A stretch of DNA of 64,000 bases from an uncultured Hungatella sp. (GTDB lineage Bacteria; Bacillota; Clostridia; Lachnospirales; Lachnospiraceae). Location: contig CAJUEJ010000015.1 in assembly GCA_910585435.1 (NCBI GenBank), positions 24,734 through 88,733 on the forward strand, read 5' to 3'. Made by a program: the position numbers and the translations under genes. Below, in pieces: positions 18,093 to 26,748 of the stretch (position 1 is the first letter of the stretch; every line of letters starts with the position of its first letter). The notes under the pieces are model-generated. The model worked only from the letters and a program-made list of their open reading frames with translations. It made no database searches and was not told where the DNA came from.

Positions 18093-18869
18093 ATGGGAAT
18101 TATTGAGAAAATGAGACTGGACGGAAAAAAAGGGTTTGTGACCGGAGGGGCAAGAGGCATCGGCAAAAGTACGGCCAGGGCATTTGCGGAAGCCGGCGCA
18201 GATGTGGCTGTGGTGGATGTGGACTATGAGGAGGCAAAGAAGACGGCGGCAGAGCTTGCAGAGATCACAGGCAGGAGAGTGATTGCCATCGGGACGGACT
18301 GCACAGATAAGGATCAGGTGGAACAGATGATCGCCCAGGTGGTGGAGGAACTGGGAGGCCTGGATTTCTGCCACAACAATGCAGGGATCTGCATCAATGC
18401 GCCTGCCGAGGAGATGACATATGAGCAGTGGAATAAGGTAATCAATATCAACCTGAACGGAATCTTTCTTACAGACATTGCGGCTGGAAAATATATGCTG
18501 GCCCATGGCGGCGGTTCCATCATCAACACAGCTTCCATGTCGGCCCATATTGTCAATGTGCCTCAACCTCAGTGTGCTTATAATGCGTCAAAGGCAGGGG
18601 TCATCCAGCTTACCAAATCTCTGGCAATCGAGTGGGCATCCCGGGGGGTACGGGTAAACAGCATCAGCCCGGGCTATATCGGGACGGAGCTGACCCTGAA
18701 TTCGCCTACCCTGATTCCTCTCATCGAAAAATGGAATGCCATGGCGCCTCTTGGAAGGATGGGAACACCGGAGGAGCTGCAGTCTGTCTGCGTCTACCTG
18801 GCCGGAGACACCAGCACCTTCACCACAGGCGCAGATTTTATCATTGACGGAGCATTTACCTGTTTCTGA
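18093..18869 (+). CDS. Short-chain dehydrogenase/reductase, sugar or polyol type
   Basis: A 258-residue classical SDR. The cofactor motif is TGGARGIGKSTA, with Asp in VVDVDYEE favouring NAD(H). The structural motif NNAG, the catalytic Ser (INTASMSA) and the YNASKAG Tyr-Lys pair are all present. It resembles sorbitol- or galactitol-type dehydrogenases. An AAAGGAGAAGG site precedes the ATG. It lies upstream of a carbohydrate kinase and divergent from a ROK repressor, so it likely interconverts a polyol and a ketose that the kinase then phosphorylates. Confidence 0.88.
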   Translation: MGIIEKMRLDGKKGFVTGGARGIGKSTARAFAEAGADVAVVDVDYEEAKKTAAELAEITGRRVIAIGTDCTDKDQVEQMIAQVVEELGGLDFCHNNAGICINAPAEEMTYEQWNKVININLNGIFLTDIAAGKYMLAHGGGSIINTASMSAHIVNVPQPQCAYNASKAGVIQLTKSLAIEWASRGVRVNSISPGYIGTELTLNSPTLIPLIEKWNAMAPLGRMGTPEELQSVCVYLAGDTSTFTTGADFIIDGAFTCF

Positions 18870-18962
18870 TTGTGTGCTGTTTCCGGTTACATATTGATAA
18901 TCAGACGTAACAGATACAATTAGACAAACCCAGGCGAAAGAATGGGGAAAGGAAGGAGAGGC

Positions 18963-20558
18963 ATGGAGGCAAAAAGAAGGATAGAGCAGGGGGAAACGGC
19001 CCTTGGGATTGAGCTTGGATCCACCAGGATTAAAGGGGTTCTCATAGACAGGAAGGGACAGGTTCTGGGAGTAGGTATCTATGATTGGGAGAATTCTCTG
19101 GTCGACAATATCTGGACATACGATCTTGAGGAAATCCACAGAGGGATACGGGGATGCTACAGCTCCCTGAGAGAGCAGGTAAAAAGTGAGTACGGCGTGG
19201 ATCTGCGAAGGGTGGGAGCCATGGGCATCAGCGCCATGATGCATGGATATATGGCCCTTGATAAGGAGGGAAAGCAGATTGCACCCTTCCAGACATGGAG
19301 GAACACCAATACCCAGAAGGCGGCGGATGAGCTGACAGAGCTGTTCCATTTTAATATTCCCCTTCGCTGGACGGCGGCGCATCTGTATCAGAGGATTCTG
19401 GACGGAGAGGAGCATGTAAAGCGCCTGGACTATGTGGCTACACTCAGCGCTTACATCCACTGGAAGCTTACGGGAAAAAGGGTCATCGGAATCGGAGACG
19501 GGGCGGGAATGTTCCCCATTGACTCGGATGCCCTTGACTATGATGAGGGGATGGTAAAGAAATTCGATGCACTGGTGGAGCCCTATGGATATACATGGAA
19601 GATGCGAGAGGTTTTTCCCAGGATTCTGACAGCTGGAGACGATGCAGGGATACTGACGGAAGAAGGGGCAGCATTTTTGGATGAGGCAGGGTTTCTCCAG
19701 GCAGGGATACCCCTGTGCCCGCCAGAGGGAGATGCGGGAACCGGCATGACCGCCACCAATTCCGTTGCTCCCAGAACGGGAAACGTATCTGCAGGCACCA
19801 GTACATTTGCCATGATCGTACTGGAAAAACAGCTGAGCCAAGTCTACCGGGAAATCGATATGGTGACAACACCTGCAGGCTTCCCCTGTGCTATGTCTCA
19901 TGCCAACAACGGAACCTCAGACTTAAACGCCTGGGTTGGGCTGTTTAAGGAGTTTGCGGATCTGATGGGCATGAAGACAGAGACAGGGCAGCTGTTTGAA
20001 ACCCTGTACACCAATGCTCTGAAAGGGGATCCGGACTGCGGAGGGCTTCTTTCCTATGGCTATTATTCAGGCGAGAACATCACCATGCTGAATGAGGGCA
20101 GGCTGGCATTCCTGCGCACACCGGAAAGCCATTTTAATCTTGCCAACTTTATGAAGGTTCATCTTTATACCTCCCTTGGGGCTGTAAAGCTTGGGATGGA
20201 TATACTGATGGAGGAGGAGAAGGTAAAGGTAGACCGGATCATGGGCCATGGCGGCTTTTTTAAGACCAAAGGCGTGGGGCAGAGATATCTGGCAGCAGCG
20301 GTAAAGGCGCCTGTGACCGTGATGGATACGGCAAGTGAAGGCGGCGCATGGGGAATCGCACTGCTGGCCGCCTACAGGATGGACAGGAAAGCAGGGGAGA
20401 GCCTGGAGGACTATCTGGAAAACCGGATTTTCTGCCAGATGTCCGGCGAGACCATAGAACCCTGTGAGGAGGACGTGGAAGGCTTTGGCGTATTTATGGA
20501 CAGGTATAAGGCAGGGCTGGAGATTGAAAAGACGGCCATCGATGTGATGGATTGGTGA
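18963..20558 (+). CDS. FGGY family carbohydrate kinase
   Basis: A 531-residue sugar kinase with both FGGY domains. The N-terminal phosphate-binding motif is GIELGSTRIKGVLIDRKG, the sugar-binding region MGISAMMHGYMALD, and the C-terminal domain has GTSTFAMIV and RIMGHGGFFKTKGVGQRYLAAA. It resembles the xylulose/ribulose kinase side of the family, but the substrate cannot be fixed. The ATG at 18963 follows GGAAGGAGAGGC and is preferred to the in-frame ATG at 18942. It is 93 bases after the SDR gene and has a second copy of an upstream motif seen before that gene. Confidence 0.87.
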   Translation: MEAKRRIEQGETALGIELGSTRIKGVLIDRKGQVLGVGIYDWENSLVDNIWTYDLEEIHRGIRGCYSSLREQVKSEYGVDLRRVGAMGISAMMHGYMALDKEGKQIAPFQTWRNTNTQKAADELTELFHFNIPLRWTAAHLYQRILDGEEHVKRLDYVATLSAYIHWKLTGKRVIGIGDGAGMFPIDSDALDYDEGMVKKFDALVEPYGYTWKMREVFPRILTAGDDAGILTEEGAAFLDEAGFLQAGIPLCPPEGDAGTGMTATNSVAPRTGNVSAGTSTFAMIVLEKQLSQVYREIDMVTTPAGFPCAMSHANNGTSDLNAWVGLFKEFADLMGMKTETGQLFETLYTNALKGDPDCGGLLSYGYYSGENITMLNEGRLAFLRTPESHFNLANFMKVHLYTSLGAVKLGMDILMEEEKVKVDRIMGHGGFFKTKGVGQRYLAAAVKAPVTVMDTASEGGAWGIALLAAYRMDRKAGESLEDYLENRIFCQMSGETIEPCEEDVEGFGVFMDRYKAGLEIEKTAIDVMDW

Positions 20559-20621
20559 GAAAGCGATTCTCCAGGTAGCCGGAGTGAATATGACAGATAT
20601 TGATAAGATGAAAGAATAAAA

Positions 20622-20675
20622 ATACATTATCCCGCTGATACCCGATTTATGCCGGATACCAGCGGGATAATGTAT
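20622..20675 (-). terminator. Terminator of the yitT gene (minus strand)
   Basis: A long hairpin with arms ATACATTATCCCGCTG and CAGCGGGATAATGTAT, 22 bases apart, with an inner partial stem. Read on the minus strand, the second arm runs into TTTTTATTC, the expected U tract. On the plus strand no T run follows, so it mainly serves the yitT gene. Confidence 0.75.
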
Positions 20676-20709
20676 ACATGAGGAGTGAGTTGCCTTTAAA
20701 TACAGACAA

Positions 20710-21576
20710 TCAGATGCTTAACTGAAACCCTTTGCCAATGGTTTCACTGCTTTTTGTAATCATAATAAATGCGGTAGGCTGGGTTTTGCGGATATATCTC
20801 TGTAAAATCACGGCCTGTCTCGGGTCAAGGGCGCAGAGGATGATAGTCTTTCCCTCATGGGTATAGATACCCTCCGCGTGATAGATAGTAGCGCTGCGAT
20901 GAAGCATATCCTTGATGAAGGTACAGATAGGAGCAGGTTCATCGCAGATGATAGTAAAATATTTGCTTAACTTCATCTGATCCAGAGTCTGGTCTACGAA
21001 TATGGATTTGGCAATCAGGCCGCATACGGAAAACAAACCTGTGGGAACATCAAATACCAGAAAGGACAGCATTACGATTGCCGTGTCTGTGAGAAGCAGG
21101 GCCATGCCGATATCCACCGTGGTATATTTCTTTAAAATCATGGCGATAATATCGGTTCCGCCGCCGGATGCATTGACATAGAACAGAATGGCGGCTGCCA
21201 CTGCCGGAAATGCGATGGCATACAAAAGCTCCAGAATCGGCTCATGGGTCAGCGGGGCTGCAAGAGGTAATTTCCACTCCATCAGGCTTAGAACCACAGA
21301 AGATAAAATGGTGGCATAGGTGGTTTTTATGCCGAATCCCCTTCCCAGCATGAGAAAACCGAACACCAGAAGAATCAGGTTGATGACCAGGTTGATCTGG
21401 CTGGCCGAAATTCCAAGAAGGCTGTTGAGAATCACAGCCAGACCGGAAACTCCGCCAAAGGAAAAATGGTTGGGAAACTTAAATACATAGATTCCCACAT
21501 CCATCAAAAGCACAGCAAAGGTAATCAATCCATACTCACAAAAAATTTTAGAAACTGCTTTACGATTCATAATCAT
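20710..21576 (-). CDS. YitT family membrane protein (DUF161 + DUF2179)
   Basis: A 288-residue paralogue of the protein at 36-905. Membrane part: FKFPNHFSFGGVSGLAVILN and FYVNASGGGTDIIAMILKKY. C-terminal DUF2179: YTHEGKTIILCALDPRQAVIL. The glycine-rich motifs of the family are intact. It is flanked by its own terminator (20622-20675) and a terminator belonging to the upstream lysR gene (21651-21682), so it is likely monocistronic. The function is unknown. Confidence 0.9.
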   Translation of the reverse strand: MIMNRKAVSKIFCEYGLITFAVLLMDVGIYVFKFPNHFSFGGVSGLAVILNSLLGISASQINLVINLILLVFGFLMLGRGFGIKTTYATILSSVVLSLMEWKLPLAAPLTHEPILELLYAIAFPAVAAAILFYVNASGGGTDIIAMILKKYTTVDIGMALLLTDTAIVMLSFLVFDVPTGLFSVCGLIAKSIFVDQTLDQMKLSKYFTIICDEPAPICTFIKDMLHRSATIYHAEGIYTHEGKTIILCALDPRQAVILQRYIRKTQPTAFIMITKSSETIGKGFQLSI

Positions 21577-21650
21577 TTTCTCCCCTGAAGCATACCCTTA
21601 CATGGTTAAAATAATACAGTTTCCCCTAATTGTAAAACAACTTTTTGTCG

Positions 21651-21682
21651 AAAATACCACAACCTTTTTGTTGTGGTATTTT
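21651..21682 (-). terminator. Terminator after the lysR gene
   Basis: The perfect inverted repeat AAAATACCACAAC / GTTGTGGTATTTT with a six-base CTTTTT loop. It lies about 190 bases after the minus-strand lysR stop and 75 bases before the yitT start. It ends in a T tract on either strand. Confidence 0.7.
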
Positions 21683-21686
21683 ATAC

Positions 21687-21821
21687 GCTGCCGGTGCCTT
21701 TAGAGACTGCTGCCGGCGCTTTTGTGAGATCGCTGCTGACGCTTTTATGAGACTGCTGCCGGCACCTTATGAGATTGCTGCTGGTGTGCCTTCATGAGAC
21801 CGCTGCCGGCGCCTTCAGGGA
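21687..21821. repeat. Degenerate 22-25 base tandem repeat, about six copies
   Basis: Units begin at 21687, 21709, 21732, 21755, 21777 and 21802. Consensus is about GCTGCCGGCGCTTTTATGAG plus ACT, with 2-6 changes per unit. The unit length is not a multiple of three and no frame runs through it with a start site, so it is non-coding. It lies between the lysR stop (21874) and its terminator, hence in the lysR 3' untranslated region if transcribed. Confidence 0.85.
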
Positions 21822-21873
21822 TGTCTTGGCCTTTTGTTGGGGGCTTGCCCTGGGGGATTATCGATTATCAAGA

Positions 21874-22797
21874 TCACTGCAGCGCCTTTTTTATGATATG
21901 TACCATATTCTCCAGCGGAATAATGGGCAGATGGTCTTTGTACTGTGCAACCGAAATGGAACGGCAGGTACAGGGATAGTCAAGCTCGTAAACCTCCAGC
22001 TGCCCGCCCTGTTTTTGGGATAAAAGGCCGTCTAAAAGGAAGGCCGGATAGAATACGGCGCCGATTCCGTTGATGCACATCTCACCGATAGTCTCAATAT
22101 TCTCAGTCTCCAGCAAAATATTTGGCTTCCAGTTTTCTTCCTGAAAAATCCGGTTGGAAATCTCCCGGGAGATATTGCCTTTTTTGTTCAGCAGAAAGGG
22201 AATCTCCTCCATGCAGGAGATTTTTCCCGTCTCCTTTAATGTCTTCCGGATGGACTGGCAGTTCTCATAGCGGTTCAGCAGCTGGGAAGAGACTACCAGA
22301 AGGATTTTCTCCGGCAGCAGAGGCGTATATACAATATCCGGATTGGAGGCAGTGTCGTGGATGATGGCAAAATCAATGGTTTTTTTAATCAAAGCCTGCT
22401 CCAGCTGTTCTACATTATCCTCCAGGACGCGGATTTCTATGAGAGGATATTCTTTCATGAAAATAGGAAGCATCTTCGGAAGGAGGAGATGGCCTCTGGT
22501 GTGTGACATACCGATGGTCAGCTCTCCCCGTTTTCTTTCCTTTACATCATTTAATTCATTATAAAGCTCAGAATAATCTTTTAACAGCTTCTGCGCATGG
22601 CGGTAGAAAACCTGGCCGGCATAAGTCAGCTTCAAAGAGGGCTTCCGTGAAAACAGGGTTACGTCAAGTTCTTTTTCTATCACTGCAATATGGCTGCTGA
22701 GGGCCTGCTGGCTGATAAAAAGCTTTTCGGCAGCTTTTGTAAAGTTTCGTTCATCTGCCACTGCGATGAAATATGACAGGTTTTGACTGTTTAACAT
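21874..22797 (-). CDS. LysR family transcriptional regulator
   Basis: A 307-residue LysR regulator. The N-terminal winged helix is at ~1-60 (LSYFIAVADERNFTKAAEKLFISQQALSSHIA), followed by the co-inducer-binding domain (LTIGMSHTRGHLLLPKMLPIF, FAIIHDTASNPDIVYTPLL). It is divergent from the gene at 23009, its most likely neighbour target besides itself. The effector is unknown. Confidence 0.9.
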   Translation of the reverse strand: MLNSQNLSYFIAVADERNFTKAAEKLFISQQALSSHIAVIEKELDVTLFSRKPSLKLTYAGQVFYRHAQKLLKDYSELYNELNDVKERKRGELTIGMSHTRGHLLLPKMLPIFMKEYPLIEIRVLEDNVEQLEQALIKKTIDFAIIHDTASNPDIVYTPLLPEKILLVVSSQLLNRYENCQSIRKTLKETGKISCMEEIPFLLNKKGNISREISNRIFQEENWKPNILLETENIETIGEMCINGIGAVFYPAFLLDGLLSQKQGGQLEVYELDYPCTCRSISVAQYKDHLPIIPLENMVHIIKKALQ

Positions 22798-23008
22798 AAT
22801 AGCTTTCTCCCGGTATCGGAAATATTTTCGGTTTCAAATTATACCGTTTACAATATACAATATAGTCAGGAAATGTCAAGAGAGAGATTCAGGAGTTTGT
22901 AAGAGTTTGTAAGAAAAAAATATGGCTGATTCATGAGACATATGTGTTATACTGAATAAAAGCATGGAGCCAGCAGGGATTATACATTTAAAGCTTAAGG
23001 AGGACAGC

Positions 23009-23479
23009 ATGAAATTACTTTTTAAACAGCGGCTATTTTCGTGGTTTGACAGCTACGATATCTATGATGAGCAAGGCAATACACTATATGTGGTGAAGGG
23101 ACAGCTTTCCTGGGGACACTGCCTGAAAATTTATGACAGCGGAGGGCGGGAAGTGGGGACGGTGCAGGAACGTATATTTACCATGCTTCCCAAGTTTGAG
23201 ATGTATCTGGGCACAGCCTATGCAGGGTGTATCAGCAAGGAATTTACCTTTTTTAAACCCAGATACAATATTGACTGCAACGGCTGGCAGGTGGAGGGGG
23301 ATTTTTTCGAATGGGATTACCGGGTGCTGGACAGAGGGGCTGTGTGTGTCGCCCAGGTGTCGAAACAGCTGCTTAACTGGACGGACACATATGTGATCGA
23401 TGTGAAAAACCCGGAGGATGCCCTGTGCGCCCTTATGCTGGTGCTTGCCATCGATGCAGAGAAATGTTCGCGGAAATGA
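23009..23479 (+). CDS. LURP-one-related / scramblase-like family protein
   Basis: A 156-residue protein of the LURP-one/tubby-like beta-barrel fold, seen from the repeated short strands with aromatic and glycine pattern: FDSYDIYDEQGNTLYVVKG, IYDSGGREVGTVQE and DCNGWQVEGDFFEWDY. No signal peptide. The start at 23009 follows AAGGAGGACAGC and gives MKLLFKQRLFSW; an in-frame ATG at 22964 lacks a ribosome site. The function in bacteria is unknown. The next gene begins 17 bases later. Confidence 0.78.
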   Translation: MKLLFKQRLFSWFDSYDIYDEQGNTLYVVKGQLSWGHCLKIYDSGGREVGTVQERIFTMLPKFEMYLGTAYAGCISKEFTFFKPRYNIDCNGWQVEGDFFEWDYRVLDRGAVCVAQVSKQLLNWTDTYVIDVKNPEDALCALMLVLAIDAEKCSRK

Positions 23480-23496
23480 CGGCGGGAGGAATACAT

Positions 23497-24330
23497 ATGC
23501 ATATTACCAAAAAGACAAAGCTATATGGAGCGGGGCTGCTTCTTTTTCTCATTTTGCTTGCAGCAATCTGTCTGGCAAAGGCCAGAGGCAGCAAAGGCGG
23601 AGATATTCTTGCGGGGGCCAGTCCTGATACCAGCGCGCTGCAGCTGTACTATTTCGACGGGGAGACGGTGACAGTGAGGACACTGTATGACAGCAGCAGG
23701 GAAAAAGAGCTGATAAAGAGAATCAATGCCTCCAGGCTTAAGGAAACGGATGAAACGGCTCTTGCCGGTTTAGAGCCTCCGTTTTACGGAATCTGGATTG
23801 GCGGTGCAGACGGGCATGATGTCCTGGCAGCGTGGTCAGAGGGGATCTGGCTGAAGAATGACGGCAGGGTCTACCGGGGGGAGGCGGACTTTCCTTCCTG
23901 GTGGGAGGAGCTGGAGAAGGAAGATGAAGACGAGATGACTGTGTTTAATTTCCCCAATGCAGGGAGACTGGCGGAATATAATGTCTTATTTATGAAAAAA
24001 GAAGAGAGGGACATTTCGCAACAGGCGGGCAAAGTGGCTATGGCGATTGAAAGTATTTCCGGCAGTGAGATTACAGTGACAATCAGCAATGACAGCGGGG
24101 AGGAGTTTGTGTACGGAGAGTATTATTCTCTTCAGAAAAAAATTGACGGAAGCTGGTATACCATGCCTGTCTGGGAGGACAATATTGGCTTTGCCGACAT
24201 TGCCTGTATTCTTCCTTCGGGGGAGAGGGTGACAAAAACGTATGATTGCAGTATTTTCGGCCCCCTAAAGCCAGGAGAGTATAAGCTGGTGGTGGAAAAT
24301 ATGGGGGTTGAATTTGCTGTGACAGAATAA
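23497..24330 (+). CDS. Membrane-anchored protein with C-terminal Ig-like domain
   Basis: A 277-residue protein. An N-terminal signal-anchor (LYGAGLLLFLILLAAICLA) leads to an external region. The C-terminal ~100 residues (VTISNDSGEEFVYGEYYSLQ, YDCSIFGPLKPGEYKLVVEN) match the bacterial Ig-like domain found in many Lachnospiraceae surface proteins (Big_14 type). The middle ~110 residues are not recognised. The start at 23497 follows CGGGAGGAATACAT; the frame is open further upstream. It is probably cotranscribed with the LURP-like gene. Confidence 0.7.
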   Translation: MHITKKTKLYGAGLLLFLILLAAICLAKARGSKGGDILAGASPDTSALQLYYFDGETVTVRTLYDSSREKELIKRINASRLKETDETALAGLEPPFYGIWIGGADGHDVLAAWSEGIWLKNDGRVYRGEADFPSWWEELEKEDEDEMTVFNFPNAGRLAEYNVLFMKKEERDISQQAGKVAMAIESISGSEITVTISNDSGEEFVYGEYYSLQKKIDGSWYTMPVWEDNIGFADIACILPSGERVTKTYDCSIFGPLKPGEYKLVVENMGVEFAVTE

Positions 24331-24379
24331 AATATAGGCTCATTATGTTCTGTAAGCAGAATATAGTCAAGAATCCTGC

Positions 24380-24553
24380 ATGAGAAGCATGGGAATCAGC
24401 AGGCAGGTCAGTAAGCCCGCCTCTTTACAATTTCTCCAGCGCATCAAAAAAGAAAACGGGAATCAGGAGAACCGAGAGCTTGGGTATCAGTTGAAAGGCG
24501 TTATAGCAAAATTATCGTCAATGGGAGTTAATGTGAAAGATTTAACCATGTAA
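24380..24553 (+). CDS. Possible small ORF, 57 residues
   Basis: An open frame with coding-like codon choice starting MRSMGISRQVSKPASLQFLQ and ending KDLTM. No clear ribosome site is seen before either ATG (24380, 24389), and no domain is recognised. It could be a small real gene or the tail of a decayed one. It occupies the 302-base gap between the Ig-like protein gene and the convergent phosphate symporter gene. Confidence 0.3.
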   Translation: MRSMGISRQVSKPASLQFLQRIKKENGNQENRELGYQLKGVIAKLSSMGVNVKDLTM

Positions 24554-24578
24554 ATCAAAGAATTTTGAATTCTGACAG

Positions 24579-24620
24579 GACAGGCTGCATGCTTTCAAGC
24601 TTGGAAGCATGCAGCCTGTC
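24579..24620. terminator. Long near-perfect inverted repeat between convergent genes
   Basis: Arms GACAGGCTGCATGCTT and AAGCATGCAGCCTGTC around a ten-base centre that contains AAGCTT. It lies between convergent genes. No good T run follows on either strand, so termination is likely but not certain. Confidence 0.6.
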
Positions 24621-24632
24621 TCATAATAGGGA

Positions 24633-26456
24633 TTAAACAGCATCCGGGCGCTCCGCCTCCGCATCATGGCGGGGCAGCCTGGCGAAATACGTATCATGGG
24701 CTTCATGGTACACCTGGTTGAATTCCTCATCCCGTCCAGAATGAAGCATGGAAATATAATCGTGAACCTGGTGCTTGATCTCCGGCAGCGCCCTTGCCAC
24801 AGTAGCAACGCCTACGTTGGAGCAGACATCGGAAATTCTCTCGGCCTCAGAAAGCAGGTCGAAAAATTCCGAACCGTTAAAAACTTCGCAGGACCCATTG
24901 CGGAGGCGATCCAGATGATGCTGTTTCAACACATTCACCATATCGTCCACCACCTGTTCCAGAGGCTCAATCCCCCGGGCCTTGGCCAGGTTTTGCTTCC
25001 GGAAAGCTTCGCTGGTGTGGTCTAAAATCGTATCCAGCAGATTCCACAGCACAGCCAGATCAGACAGCGCCTCTCTGGAAAAAGTGTTTTCCTTCTCATG
25101 AAGATCCGCGGCAATCTCCGAAATATTCAGGGCATGATCTCCCAGACGCTCAAACTCTGTAATGGCTGAAAAATAATAGTTCATAATCTCCACATGATAG
25201 TGAGAGGTGATGGTGGCAGAGATCTGAACCAGGTAGTTGCTCACATGGTCTGCCATCCTGTCAATATGATTTTCATCCTCCTCCATCTGCTGTATCATCT
25301 CCGGATCGTACTGGGTAAACAGGATGAAGGCACGGCTGATGTTGGTTCTGGCAAGCTGGCACATGACAAGCAGGATGTCATAGCAGCGGCCAAAAGCCAT
25401 GGCAGGCGTGCTGATAAAGACAGGGCTCAGTGCATCCAGCATCTCATCGTATTTGCCAGGGGCCGCAGGCACATCCTTTATAAGACGGTGGCTCAGCTTC
25501 TCATAGACTCCTACGAAAGGAAGCAGAAGAACTGCACAGGACAGATTAAAAATCGTATTGGCATTGGCGATGCCGCCGGAATAGATGGCCCTGTCCCAGA
25601 TTCTGTCTAAAAGCCCGGCGCTATGTAAAATGGCAACTACGATTAAAATCAGGGCGGATTTGCTTAAGTTAAACAGGATATTGACAATACCCACCCTTTT
25701 TGCCTCAGGCTTTGCGCCTATATTGCAGACAATGGCTGTGGTTACACAGTCTCCCAGGTATACGCCTACCAGCACGGCATAGATTTCCCCGAAGGTCATC
25801 TGGCCGGAGGTGGAAAAGGCCTGGAGAATCCCCACAGTGGCTGAAGAACTTTGCAGCACAAAGGCAACCCCTGCTCCAGACAGATAGCCAAGCAACGGAT
25901 TCTGGCCCAGGCTGGAGAAAAGCCGCTCTACGATCCCGCTGTCTGAAAGAACCTGTACTGCATCTGTCATGTTCATAAGCCCGGAGAACAGGATCCCGAA
26001 CCCGATGATAATCTGCCCCACCTTTCCAAAATCACTGGATTTCAGCCCCATGATAATGATGATTCCGATAATCAGGGCCAGAGGCGCCAGGGTCGACGGC
26101 TTTAAAAACTGGAGAAACCAGGTTCCTGAAGAATTCAGATCCAGAAGCCGGATGATCTGGCCGGTGACCGTGGTGCCTACATTGGCGCCGATTATGATCC
26201 CCAGAGACTGCTTAAGAGAAATAATCCCTGCACCCACGAGTCCTGAAGTAAGAACAATGGTGGCTGTCGAAGACTGGATGACTGCAGTCACTGCAAGCCC
26301 TAAAAGAAATGCCTTAAAGGGGGTGCCGGTAATCCGTTCCATAGCTTTTTTCAGTGTGCCGGAAGAGCTGGCCTTCAAACCGTCCCCCATCAGGCGCATT
26401 CCATAAAGAAACATGGACAATCCGCCAAAAAGAGTTATCACATTAAAAATTTTCAT
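24633..26456 (-). CDS. Na/Pi cotransporter family protein with C-terminal PhoU-like domain
   Basis: A 607-residue membrane protein of the NptA/Na-Pi-cotransporter II family, importing phosphate with sodium. The inverted repeat motifs are visible: VIQSSTATIVLTSGLVGAG and VLQSSSATVGILQAFSTSG. Some eight to ten hydrophobic segments fill residues 1-310. From ~340 the protein is soluble, helical and PhoU-like (EFERLGDHALNISEIAADLHE and a second ERISDVCSNVGV), which usually regulates the transporter. It reads towards the small ORF and Ig-like gene. Confidence 0.9.
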   Translation of the reverse strand: MKIFNVITLFGGLSMFLYGMRLMGDGLKASSSGTLKKAMERITGTPFKAFLLGLAVTAVIQSSTATIVLTSGLVGAGIISLKQSLGIIIGANVGTTVTGQIIRLLDLNSSGTWFLQFLKPSTLAPLALIIGIIIIMGLKSSDFGKVGQIIIGFGILFSGLMNMTDAVQVLSDSGIVERLFSSLGQNPLLGYLSGAGVAFVLQSSSATVGILQAFSTSGQMTFGEIYAVLVGVYLGDCVTTAIVCNIGAKPEAKRVGIVNILFNLSKSALILIVVAILHSAGLLDRIWDRAIYSGGIANANTIFNLSCAVLLLPFVGVYEKLSHRLIKDVPAAPGKYDEMLDALSPVFISTPAMAFGRCYDILLVMCQLARTNISRAFILFTQYDPEMIQQMEEDENHIDRMADHVSNYLVQISATITSHYHVEIMNYYFSAITEFERLGDHALNISEIAADLHEKENTFSREALSDLAVLWNLLDTILDHTSEAFRKQNLAKARGIEPLEQVVDDMVNVLKQHHLDRLRNGSCEVFNGSEFFDLLSEAERISDVCSNVGVATVARALPEIKHQVHDYISMLHSGRDEEFNQVYHEAHDTYFARLPRHDAEAERPDAV

Positions 26457-26748
26457 CTGTCCTCACCTGTAAAATATTTGCATCCCTTTAAAAGGAGCCT
26501 TACTTGGCATTGTACTAAAATTTTACAAAAAACGCCACAAGATTTTTATTTTATTCTGTGAGTGTAATAGCAACAAGAAAAATTATAATAAGATATTTCC
26601 ATAAAAAATATGAAAGGGAATTTCATCCATCTTTTGCAACTGGCTTTTCAAATTAAGATTGACGGAAGAAAGGATACCTACTATTATTTATTATATGTAT
26701 GCTCTAGAAAGGAAGGCCTGAAGCAGGCTGGAAAGAGAGATTGTGGGA

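Noticed and set aside
21687..21821. Possible CRISPR array
   Set aside because: Units are contiguous, degenerate, 22-25 bases, with no unique spacers and no cas genes.
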